A DNA stretch of 21,520 nt. Origin: an uncultured Verrucomicrobia subdivision 3 bacterium (GTDB taxonomy: Bacteria; Verrucomicrobiota; Verrucomicrobiae; Limisphaerales; UBA11358). Positions 13,864-21,428 of this stretch are shown piece after piece. Each line of letters begins with the position of its first letter. Position 1 is the first letter of the stretch. The stretch is from the NCBI GenBank assembly GCA_903921455.1, contig CAIXPZ010000132.1, forward strand, positions 1 to 21,520, read 5' to 3'. Below the pieces are notes generated by a model. The model worked only from the letters and a program-made list of their open reading frames with translations, ran no database searches and was not told the origin of the DNA. Both the position numbers and the translations under genes were made by a program.

Positions 13864-15968
13864 TCTGGATCGTCAAAAATTTATGGCTGATTCCGGCGCT
13901 GCCGTTGTTCGCGGCGGGCATCATCGCCGTCAATAAGCAGCCCGCGCGCAAGCTGTCGGCTTCGCTCGCCATCGGCTCGATGGCCCTCGGCTTCCTGCTT
14001 TCGCTCTGCGCGTTCGTCACCACGCTCGGCCATCACGGCGAAGGTGCCTTCCGCGAGGTTTTCAGCTTTCCCTGGATTCAATTCGGCGGCCAATGGATGG
14101 AGATCGGCTGGGTGCTGGACCCGCTGACGGCCATCATGCTCGTGATGGTGACGTTCGTCGGCATGTTGATTTTCATCTTCAGCGTCGGCTACATGGCGCA
14201 CGACCAGAATTTCATGCGATTCTTTTGTTTCCTCGCGCTGTTCGCGTCGGGAATGCTCGGCGTGGTCATTGCCAACAACCTGTTCCTCTTTTTCGTCTCG
14301 TGGGAAATCGTCGGCCTGACCAGCTATCTCCTCATCGGCTTCTGGTATCACAAGCCCAGCGCGGCGGCAGCGGCGAAAAAAGCCTTCATTACCACGCGCA
14401 TCGGCGACCTCGGCTTGCTCCTCGGCATGGTCTGGCTCTACGCGCAAACCGGCACGCTGAACTTTTACGACCACGGCAAGGGCTGTCTCGAAGCCACAGC
14501 GCTTTCGCAAATGCTGACGCACGTCACCATCGGCGGATTCGGCGTGAGCACGGCGATTGGCCTTTTGATTTTCCTCGGTGCCGTCGGTAAATCCGGTCAG
14601 GTGCCGCTGCACGTCTGGCTGCCGGACGCAATGGAAGGCCCGACGCCGGTCAGCGCCTTGATCCACGCGGCAACGATGGTGGCCGCCGGCGTATTCCTCG
14701 TCGCCCGCGTTTATCCGCTGATGGCGGCTGGAGCCGCTCCGGTAGAACACGGTGTCCCGGTGACGACTGCTCTTACGATTGTGACTTGGGTCGGCGCCAT
14801 CACCGCGATTTTCGCCGCCAGCATCGCCGTTGCGCAAAACGACATCAAACGCATCCTCGCTTACTCCACCGTTTCACAGCTCGGCTACATGATGATGGGG
14901 CTCGGCGTCGGCGGCGTGGCCGTCGGCATGTTCCATCTCATCACGCATGCGTTTTTCAAGGCGCTGCTGTTCCTCGGTTCCGGCTCGGTTATCCACGGCT
15001 GCCATGAGGAACAGGACGTGCGCAAGATGGGTGGATTGAAGAAATACATGCCGATCACTTTTGTGGTTTACGCGATTGGCATGCTGGCGCTCGCCGGCTT
15101 TCCCCTGTTTTTCTCTGGTTTCTGGAGCAAAGACGAAATTCTACATTCCGCGCACGGTTGGACGGTGTCGCATGTGCCGTTTTATCTCGGTTGCTGCGGC
15201 GCGCTGTTCACCGCGTTTTACATGACGCGTCAGGTGGCGCTCGTGTTTTTTGGCAATTATCGCGGTCACGAAGAAAAATCGGCTCACGGTCATTCTGCGT
15301 CCTCTCATTCTCACTCTTCATCCCACAGCCACGACCCGCACGAAAGCCCGGCCGTCATGACCGTTCCCCTGATCATCCTAGCAGGGTTCGCCATTTTATT
15401 GGGCTTCGTCGGCACGCCCGCCTGGCCGTGGTTTGACGGCTACCTGACCGGCGAGGAATTCAAATTTGATTTCAGCAAACTTACCGAGCCCGGGACCCTT
15501 GGCCTGATGGTGGCATCGGCGGTGATTGTTTTCACCGGCCTCGGCCTCGGTTGGTTTCTCTACGGCAAACGCCAGCGCCAGACGGCGCATGAAAAGGATG
15601 TTCTGGAAGCCGCGCAACCGGCGATTTTCAAGTTGCTCGAAAATAAGTATTACATTGATGAGCTTTACGAGGCGACGGTCATTCGTTTTAACGCCTTTGC
15701 CGCGTGGTTGTGCGATTTTGCCGACCAATGGGTTTTCGGCGGCGCGGTTCTGCTCGTCAAATACATCACCCTCGCCCTATCGTGGCTCTATCGCCTGACG
15801 GATGAATACTTCGTCAATCTCGGCTTCGACGCCGGCTGCGAGTCGCTTCGGCAAAGCGGCGGCGGACTTTCCAAACTGCACTCTGGCCGGGTGCAAACCT
15901 ATCTTCGAGTCATCGGCGTTGCGCTGGTGGCGCTGATTATCTTCCTGATTTGGGGGCGCAAAGCATGA
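13860..15968 (+). CDS. nuoL: NADH-quinone oxidoreductase subunit L, with enlarged lateral-helix region
   Basis: Antiporter-like proton-pumping subunit at the end of the membrane arm, 702 residues against about 610-650 in common homologues. Pump residues are in place: Glu149 (FVSWEIVGL), Lys244 (VGKSGQVPLHVWLPDAMEGP), His269 (ALIHAAT) and Lys367 (FFKALLF). Two additions are seen. Residues 470-494 form a His-rich loop with eight His in 25 residues, in a predicted inter-helix segment. The C-terminal part, from KYYIDELY (596-603) to SGRVQTY (675-681), is about 25 residues longer than in ordinary NuoL and shows an apparent 26-residue repeat (WL..F.DQW at 616-624, WL..L.DEY at 642-650). This part is the long amphipathic helix that braces the neighbouring pumps. 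It overlaps nuoK and nuoM by ATGA. Confidence 0.96.
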   Translation: MIWIVKNLWLIPALPLFAAGIIAVNKQPARKLSASLAIGSMALGFLLSLCAFVTTLGHHGEGAFREVFSFPWIQFGGQWMEIGWVLDPLTAIMLVMVTFVGMLIFIFSVGYMAHDQNFMRFFCFLALFASGMLGVVIANNLFLFFVSWEIVGLTSYLLIGFWYHKPSAAAAAKKAFITTRIGDLGLLLGMVWLYAQTGTLNFYDHGKGCLEATALSQMLTHVTIGGFGVSTAIGLLIFLGAVGKSGQVPLHVWLPDAMEGPTPVSALIHAATMVAAGVFLVARVYPLMAAGAAPVEHGVPVTTALTIVTWVGAITAIFAASIAVAQNDIKRILAYSTVSQLGYMMMGLGVGGVAVGMFHLITHAFFKALLFLGSGSVIHGCHEEQDVRKMGGLKKYMPITFVVYAIGMLALAGFPLFFSGFWSKDEILHSAHGWTVSHVPFYLGCCGALFTAFYMTRQVALVFFGNYRGHEEKSAHGHSASSHSHSSSHSHDPHESPAVMTVPLIILAGFAILLGFVGTPAWPWFDGYLTGEEFKFDFSKLTEPGTLGLMVASAVIVFTGLGLGWFLYGKRQRQTAHEKDVLEAAQPAIFKLLENKYYIDELYEATVIRFNAFAAWLCDFADQWVFGGAVLLVKYITLALSWLYRLTDEYFVNLGFDAGCESLRQSGGGLSKLHSGRVQTYLRVIGVALVALIIFLIWGRKA

Positions 15969-17500
15969 ATCACTGGTTAACCATTCTTACTCTCGTCCCG
16001 TTCATTGGTGGCATCGTCATCGCTGGGCTGGGCGCGGAACGAAAACACCTTGTTCGCGGCTTGGCGCTGGCGACCAGCCTGGTCGGATTGGGCGGAGCGA
16101 TTTGCCTGTGGCTGAATTTCAACGCCAAATCCGGCGACCTGCAATTCGTGGAGAAATTCGACTGGGTGCCCACGCTCGGCATCCAATATTTCCTTGGCGT
16201 GGATGGACTCGGTGCGCTGATGGTGCTGCTCACGGCCATCGTCACTCCACTGGCGATTCTCGCGTCATGGCACGTCGAAGATCGTCCGCATGTTTTTCAC
16301 GCGCTGGTGCTGTGGTTGCAGGCGGGATTGTTCGGCACATTTACCGCGCTGAATTTTTTCCACTGGTTCCTGTTCTGGGAACTCGGCCTGATCCCCGCGT
16401 TCTTTCTCATCAAACTCTGGGGCGGACCCAAGCGCAGTCCGGCGGCGACGCAGTTCTTTATCTACACGATGGTCGGCAGCGTGGCGTTGTTGTTGAGCTT
16501 TCTCGCCATCCGGTTGGCGACCGGCAGTTTTGATTTCATCGAACTCGCCGGTATGGCCAAGAGCGGTGTGCTTACAACCAAGTTGCAAGCGGCCTTTGGC
16601 TGGAAAAATATTGGCCTGATCGTATTCTTTGGCGCATTCCTCGGCTTCGCCGTGAAGGTGCCGGTGATTCCGTTCCACACTTGGCTGCCCGCCGCGTATT
16701 CCGAAGCGCCTAGTTCAGTGACGATGCTGTTGACCGGCGTCATGTCCAAGATGGGCGTCTATGGTTTTCTGCGGATTCTGCTGCCGATTTTCCCCGAACA
16801 AATCCGCGCCGTCCTGACCCCGCTGCTCTGGCTCGCGGTGGCGACCATTGTCCTTTCTACCTGCGCGGCTTTTGCGCAAAAAGATTTGAAGCGGTTGCTC
16901 GCTTACTCGTCCATCAACCACCTTGGCTACTGTTTGCTGGCGATGTTCGCGGCAACGGCTGTGGCCACGGGGGTGAACGCGCCTGACCTCCAGAAGGCCG
17001 CCGCGCTCGACGGTTGCCTGCTACAGATGTTCAATCACGGCCTCACGGCGTCCGCGCTATTCCTCTTCATGTCGCTCATCGAAAAACGCAGCGGCGGCTT
17101 GCGCGGCTTGGATGATTTCGGCGGCCTGCGCAAAGTCGTTCCGGTGTTCACCGGCCTGATGGGCATCGCGCTGTTCTCGTCGCTTGGCTTGCCCGGCTTG
17201 AACGGCTTCGTCGGTGAATTCCTGATCTTCAAGGGCGTGTTCCCGCTCGCCCCGTGGGCGGCGACGATCTCGACCATCGGCATTTTGGTCACGGCGATTT
17301 TTCTGCTCACGCTTATCCAGCGCGTGTTCTGCGGTCCGTTGAACGAGCGCTGGGCGAAGTTCCCCGATCTCACCACGGCGGAACGTTTCCTCGTGCTGCC
17401 GAGCATCGCCCTGATGTTCGTGTTGGGCATCTGGCCGCAATTTATATTGGGCGCGGTGGACGCAACCGTTGTGAAACTGGTGCAACAATTGAATTTCTAA
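15965..17500 (+). CDS. nuoM: NADH-quinone oxidoreductase subunit M, first copy
   Basis: Antiporter-like proton-pumping subunit, 511 residues, with about 14 transmembrane helices. It keeps the full set of charged pump residues: Glu139 (FLFWELGLIP), Lys231 (FAVKVPVIPFHTWLP, helix 7), Lys262 (SKMGVYGF, helix 8) and Glu418 (LNGFVGEFLIFKG, helix 12). The ATG overlaps the nuoL stop as ATGA; an upstream ATG at 15950 would overlap further and is unlikely. The stop is followed after one base by a second NuoM-type gene. Of the two copies this one is the more canonical. Confidence 0.95.
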   Translation: MNHWLTILTLVPFIGGIVIAGLGAERKHLVRGLALATSLVGLGGAICLWLNFNAKSGDLQFVEKFDWVPTLGIQYFLGVDGLGALMVLLTAIVTPLAILASWHVEDRPHVFHALVLWLQAGLFGTFTALNFFHWFLFWELGLIPAFFLIKLWGGPKRSPAATQFFIYTMVGSVALLLSFLAIRLATGSFDFIELAGMAKSGVLTTKLQAAFGWKNIGLIVFFGAFLGFAVKVPVIPFHTWLPAAYSEAPSSVTMLLTGVMSKMGVYGFLRILLPIFPEQIRAVLTPLLWLAVATIVLSTCAAFAQKDLKRLLAYSSINHLGYCLLAMFAATAVATGVNAPDLQKAAALDGCLLQMFNHGLTASALFLFMSLIEKRSGGLRGLDDFGGLRKVVPVFTGLMGIALFSSLGLPGLNGFVGEFLIFKGVFPLAPWAATISTIGILVTAIFLLTLIQRVFCGPLNERWAKFPDLTTAERFLVLPSIALMFVLGIWPQFILGAVDATVVKLVQQLNF

Positions 17501-17501
17501 A

Positions 17502-19007
17502 ATGCTCGCCTGGACAATCTACATAACGTTCATCGGGGTGCTGGTGCTGATGCTCCTGCCACGCGATAACGCGCGCGCGGCCCGCATCGTCGCCTTGCTC
17601 ACGGCCATCGCCGGTTGCGTGGTGGCTTTTGTTGGCGCGATTCAGCAGACAAACCCCGGCGAAGTCTCCACGATTGTCAAAGCGGATTGGATTCCCGCGA
17701 TCGGCGCCAATTACTATCTCGCCGCAGACGGCATCAGTCTCGTGTTGGTCGTTCTGACCGGTCTCGCGGCGGTAAGCGGAATTCTATTTTCGTGGAACAT
17801 TGAGAAGCGGACCAAGGAGTTTTTCGCCTTTTACCTCGCGCTCATCGGCGGCGTCTATGGCGTGTTCTTGAGCTTCGACTTGCTCCTGCTGTTCGTGTTT
17901 TACGAGCTGACGATCATCCCGAAATACTTCCTCATCGCGCGCTGGGGCAGCACCCGCAAAGAATACGGCGCGATGAAACTGGCGTTGTATTCCTTCGTTG
18001 GCAGCCATCTCGTGCTCATCGGCCTCATTGCCGCGTGGGTTGTGGCCAAAGGTCAGCTCGGCCACGCGTCGCTGGATTTAATCGAGTTGTCGAAGGTTCA
18101 TTTCTCCGCCGGCTTCCAGCATTGGGTGTTCCCGCTGGTGTTCGTCGGCTTTGCGATTCTCGCGGGCATGTGGCCGTTTCACACGTGGGCGCCGACCGGT
18201 CACGTCGCGGCGCCGACCGCCGGTTCCATGCTGCTCGCCGGCGTGGTGATGAAGCTTGGCGCTTACGGCTGCTTGCGGGTGGCGATGGTGCTGTTTCCCG
18301 AAGGTGTGCGCGAGTGGCAGTGGGCCATCGCCGCGCTGGCCGTCGCCGGTATCGTCTATGGGGCAGGGGTGGCGCTGGTGCAAAAGGATTTCAAATTCGT
18401 CATCGGTTACTCCAGCGTGAGCCACATGGGCTTCGTGATGCTCGGCCTCGCGACGCTCAACACCATCGGCCTCGACGGCGCGGTGCTGCAAATGTTCTCG
18501 CATGGCATCATCGCCGGCCTGCTGTTCGGTGTCGTGGGCCGCATGGTTTACGACCGCACGCACACGCGGGACTTCAACGACCTCGAAACGATGCAGCTCG
18601 GCAAACTGATTCCCTTCGCGGGCGTGACGTTTGTGATCGCGGGCATCGCCTCGATGGGCCTGCCCGGTTTCAGCGGTTTCATCGCCGAATTGCAAGTGCT
18701 CATGGGCGCGTGGCTGGTCTTCCCGAAAATGACGATCCTGGCCGGCGTGGGCATCCTGGTCGGCGTGGCTTACACGCTGCGCGCGGTGCAAAAGGGATTT
18801 TATTCCGACGCGACGCCGAGGCCGGTTGACCACGACCATCCGTTCGAGCCGATTACCATCGCCGAGCGTTTCGGCGCGGTGATGCTCATTGGCGCGTCGC
18901 TGGTCATCGGACTGTTCCCCGGCTTGCTGATGAACTGGATTGAACCCTGCTTTAACTCCCCGCTCTCGATGTTTGCGCGCCTGCTGGTGAAAGGAGGTTC
19001 GCAATGA
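17502..19007 (+). CDS. nuoM: NADH-quinone oxidoreductase subunit M, second divergent copy
   Basis: A second NuoM-type antiporter-like subunit, 501 residues, directly after the first and clearly different from it. Conserved are Glu135 (LFVFYELTIIP), the PFHTWAP element (225-231), Lys251 (VVMKLGAYG) and Glu396 (GFSGFIAELQVL). The helix-7 lysine is missing: where the first copy has FAVKVPVIPFHTW this one has FAILAGMWPFHTW, with Leu220 at the lysine position. The membrane-helix count matches NuoM. It ends in an ATGA overlap with nuoN, and AAGGAGG (18991-18997) in its last codons serves nuoN. Most likely it forms an additional pump module between the other antiporter-like subunits. Family membership is certain; its exact place in the complex is inferred. 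Confidence 0.94.
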   Translation: MLAWTIYITFIGVLVLMLLPRDNARAARIVALLTAIAGCVVAFVGAIQQTNPGEVSTIVKADWIPAIGANYYLAADGISLVLVVLTGLAAVSGILFSWNIEKRTKEFFAFYLALIGGVYGVFLSFDLLLLFVFYELTIIPKYFLIARWGSTRKEYGAMKLALYSFVGSHLVLIGLIAAWVVAKGQLGHASLDLIELSKVHFSAGFQHWVFPLVFVGFAILAGMWPFHTWAPTGHVAAPTAGSMLLAGVVMKLGAYGCLRVAMVLFPEGVREWQWAIAALAVAGIVYGAGVALVQKDFKFVIGYSSVSHMGFVMLGLATLNTIGLDGAVLQMFSHGIIAGLLFGVVGRMVYDRTHTRDFNDLETMQLGKLIPFAGVTFVIAGIASMGLPGFSGFIAELQVLMGAWLVFPKMTILAGVGILVGVAYTLRAVQKGFYSDATPRPVDHDHPFEPITIAERFGAVMLIGASLVIGLFPGLLMNWIEPCFNSPLSMFARLLVKGGSQ

Positions 19008-20470
19008 ACCCGGTGAACTACCTGCAACTCCTCCAGCTCGCCGGGCCGGAAACCATCGTGACCGTCACGATGCTCGTGGTGCTCGGCGCGGACCTGACCG
19101 TGCTGCGCGACAAATCCCTCGCGGCGCGTTTCAATGGCGGGGCGCTCATCTCCATCATCGGCTGCGTCTTTGCCGGCCTGCTGGCGCTCGCGCGTCACTC
19201 CGAAGCCAATCTCTTCAACGGCCTGCTCGTCGTGAACCCCGCGTCCGATTTCATTAAGGTCGCCATCCTCGCGCTGACGGTGTTCACTATCCTGATCTCC
19301 ACCGCGGGCACGTTCACCGACCACGTCGGCGAATATCTGTCGCTGATCTTGCTCGGCACCATCGGCCTGATGTTCCTCGTCAGCACGGAAGATTTGCTGA
19401 TGATCTTCATCTCCCTGGAATTCGCCAGTCTCGCGCTCTACATCCTCACCGCGTTCAACAAGCACAACGAGAAATCCGCCGAGGCCGCGCTGAAATACTT
19501 CCTGTTCGGCGGCATGTCCGCCGCGTTTCTGCTCTTCGGCTTCAGCCTGCTCTACGGCATGGCCGGCTCCACCAATCTGCGCGACATCGCCGTGGCCATC
19601 GCCGGCAAGACCTTTGACCCGCTCCTGCTCGTCGCGCTGGTGACGACCGTCATCGGCTTCGGCTTCAAGGTTGCCGCCGTGCCGTTCCATCTCTGGGCGC
19701 CCGACGCGTATGAAGGCGCCCCCACGCCGAGCGCAGCGTTTATCGGCTCCGGCTCGAAGGTCGCGAGCTTCTACGTCCTCGCCAAGATCTTTACGCTCGC
19801 CTTCGTCGGCGCGGAAGGCAGCGCGGCGTATCATGGCTTCCTGTCCGGCTGGACGCCCGTGATCGCCATCGTTGCGGCGCTGTCCATGGTGCTGGGCAAT
19901 CTCACCGCCATCGTTCAATCCAGCGTCAAACGCCTGCTCGCTTACTCCGCCATCGCCCATGCGGGCTACATGCTGCTCGGCGTGCTGTCCAACACCGCGC
20001 CCGGCGCCAGCGCCATGATGTTTTACGTCATCACCTACGCGCTGACGACCATCGGCGCGTTCGGCGTGGTCATGGTGGTGGAAAATGCCACCGGCGGCGA
20101 CGCGCTGAAGAATTTCAACGGCCTGAGCAAACGCTCGCCCGGCCTGGCGCTGTGCCTGATGATTTTCCTTCTCTCGCTCGGCGGCATCCCGCCGCTGGCG
20201 GGCTTCATCGGTAAATTCTTCCTGTTCAGCGCCGTCGTCGGCGCCGGGGCGGATCTCAGCCTGCTCTGGCTTGTGATCCTCGCCATCGCGATGAGCGCGG
20301 TCTCGTTCTACTACTATCTGCGCGTGCTCAAGGCGGCCTACGTGGAGGATGCCGCCGACGACGCGCCGGCCATAAAAGTGCCGCTGCTGACCTTTCTCGC
20401 GCTGGTGCTGCTCGCGTTCCTGGTGATCCTGTTCGGCGTCGCGCCGGGCCTGCTCACGCAGTATCTGTGA
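19004..20470 (+). CDS. nuoN: NADH-quinone oxidoreductase subunit N
   Basis: Antiporter-like proton-pumping subunit nearest the quinone module, 488 residues. Pump residues are all visible: Glu139 (IFISLEFASLALY), Lys222 (GFGFKVAAVPFHLWAPDAYE), Lys252 (GSGSKVASF) and Lys404 (LAGFIGKFFLF), the last being the Lys that NuoN has where NuoM has Glu. A strong AAGGAGG lies 6 bases before the ATG, which overlaps the preceding stop. It is the last gene of the operon. A G+C-rich hairpin without a T tract follows at 20480-20504. Confidence 0.97.
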   Translation: MNPVNYLQLLQLAGPETIVTVTMLVVLGADLTVLRDKSLAARFNGGALISIIGCVFAGLLALARHSEANLFNGLLVVNPASDFIKVAILALTVFTILISTAGTFTDHVGEYLSLILLGTIGLMFLVSTEDLLMIFISLEFASLALYILTAFNKHNEKSAEAALKYFLFGGMSAAFLLFGFSLLYGMAGSTNLRDIAVAIAGKTFDPLLLVALVTTVIGFGFKVAAVPFHLWAPDAYEGAPTPSAAFIGSGSKVASFYVLAKIFTLAFVGAEGSAAYHGFLSGWTPVIAIVAALSMVLGNLTAIVQSSVKRLLAYSAIAHAGYMLLGVLSNTAPGASAMMFYVITYALTTIGAFGVVMVVENATGGDALKNFNGLSKRSPGLALCLMIFLLSLGGIPPLAGFIGKFFLFSAVVGAGADLSLLWLVILAIAMSAVSFYYYLRVLKAAYVEDAADDAPAIKVPLLTFLALVLLAFLVILFGVAPGLLTQYL

Positions 20471-20479
20471 GACCGCCGC

Positions 20480-20504
20480 CGCCGGCGGGTAGCCCGCGCC
20501 GGCG
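20480..20504 (+). terminator. G+C-rich hairpin after nuoN
   Basis: CGCCGGCGGG (20480-20489) pairs with CCCGCGCCGGCG (20493-20504) across a three-base TAG loop, with a two-base bulge on the right arm. It begins 9 bases after the operon's last stop. No T run follows, so it may instead protect the 3' end, act with Rho, or terminate only weakly. Confidence 0.4.
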
Positions 20505-20549
20505 ATGTCAATCGCAAACCCGCCGGGACCGACTCCCACATTTTAGGGT

Positions 20550-20578
20550 TTGTTGGCTCCGGCCAATTTGCGTAATCT
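20550..20578 (+). promoter_or_regulatory. Possible gcvH promoter
   Basis: TTGTTG (20550-20555) and TAATCT (20573-20578) are 17 bases apart. The -35 box is weak. Transcription would start about 20585, only a few bases before the ATG at 20591. No Shine-Dalgarno sequence precedes that ATG, which agrees with a very short leader. Confidence 0.35.
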
Positions 20579-20590
20579 GGGCCATCATTT

Positions 20591-20974
20591 ATGAGCAACA
20601 TCCCTTCTGACCTGAAATATGCCAAATCCCACGAGTGGGTCCGCGTCAGCGGCGACACCGCGACCGTGGGCATCACCGACCACGCGCAAGCCGAGCTGAC
20701 CGACATCGTGTTTGTGGAACTGCCCGCCGTGGGCCGCCAGGTGAAGGCCGGCGAAGCCTGCGCCGTGGTGGAATCCGTCAAGACCGCCAGCGATATTTAT
20801 TCGCCCGTCAGCGGCGTCATCACCGCCATCAATCCGCCCGTGGTGGACAACCCCGCGCTGGTGAACAGCGCGCCGGACAGCACCGGCTGGTTTTACCAGA
20901 TCAAATTGAGCAACCCGGCCGAGCTGAATGCGCTGCTCACGCCCGAGGATTATAAGAAGCAGATCGGCGGGTAA
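20591..20974 (+). CDS. gcvH: Glycine cleavage system H protein
   Basis: Lipoylated carrier that shuttles the aminomethyl intermediate between the P, T and L proteins. It has 127 residues, the usual length. Lys64 in [17 protein letters not shown] is the lipoyl attachment site, flanked by the standard [15 protein letters not shown] and [11 protein letters not shown] segments and ending [14 protein letters not shown]. It has a candidate promoter of its own and a strong terminator 30 bases after the stop, so it appears to be a single-gene transcript. gcvT is far upstream on the other side of nuo, and gcvP is not seen. Confidence 0.97.
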   Translation: MSNIPSDLKYAKSHEWVRVSGDTATVGITDHAQAELTDIVFVELPAVGRQVKAGEACAVVESVKTASDIYSPVSGVITAINPPVVDNPALVNSAPDSTGWFYQIKLSNPAELNALLTPEDYKKQIGG

Positions 20975-21004
20975 AATTTAAAGCCGAGACGTAAAATTGC
21001 AAAG

Positions 21005-21040
21005 GCGCGGAAGGCGAAAGCCCTCCGCGCTTTTTGTTTT
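21005..21040 (+). terminator. Rho-independent terminator of gcvH
   Basis: GCGCGGA and GGC (21005-21015, with one mismatch) pair with GCC and TCCGCGC (21020-21030) around a GAAA tetraloop, followed by TTTTTGTTTT. It lies 30 bases after the gcvH stop. Its arms closely resemble those of the pnp terminator. Confidence 0.9.
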
Positions 21041-21078
21041 CAGAAATCGGTCGTGAGGATATGCAGCCTCTGCTCATT

Positions 21079-21354
21079 TCAAGCGGTAGGTTTATCATTA
21101 TCTGAAGCCTTCCTCACTCGAACGCCAAATAACCGGAGAATCGTATAAAACACTCCGAAGAAAATTGCCGAACCAATCAAGACTGGAATGAGAATAAAAG
21201 CTATCGGATAACGACCGGATGGAAAGTTATCGTGGATATAAATCACGTTCCAATATATCAAGCCCCCAGCGACAATGATGGTCGCAACGATGAGCAAACG
21301 ACCAGCGATAGTGAAATTCTCCATCGGATGCTTAGGTGGCTGCTGATTTGTCAT
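21079..21354 (-). CDS. Small two-helix membrane protein, function unknown
   Basis: A 91-residue protein starting MTNQQPPKHPMENFTIAG. It has two hydrophobic helices, about residues 20-40 (LLIVATIIVAGGLIYWNVIY) and 53-77 (AFILIPVLIGSAIFFGVFYT). A basic, then acidic C-terminal tail (RLFGVRVRKASDNDKPTA) probably faces the cytoplasm. I do not recognise the family. The ATG at 21354 is chosen because the sequence upstream of it in the frame looks non-coding; the ATG at 21324 and a GTG at 21432 are alternatives, and no good ribosome site settles it. The region is A+T-richer than the neighbouring genes. It faces gcvH tail to tail. Confidence 0.55.
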   Translation of the reverse strand: MTNQQPPKHPMENFTIAGRLLIVATIIVAGGLIYWNVIYIHDNFPSGRYPIAFILIPVLIGSAIFFGVFYTILRLFGVRVRKASDNDKPTA

Positions 21355-21428
21355 AAATGCTCGAAGTCGCCTAGCAGATAATGTAAACGGCGGTTGAAAA
21401 GTGCGGCGGGTGGCGCTCGAAAAGTGCC

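Noticed and set aside
15965..19007. Assembly duplication as the origin of two NuoM genes
   Set aside because: The two proteins differ throughout, in length (511 and 501), loops and the helix-7 lysine, so they are distinct genes and not a duplicated contig segment.
18800..20539. Long minus-strand open frame of 579 residues opposite nuoN and the second nuoM
   Set aside because: The product is rich in Arg, Glu, His, Asp and Gln with no fold pattern, typical of the antisense frame of a high-G+C membrane-protein gene. The sense strand encodes clear NuoM and NuoN proteins.
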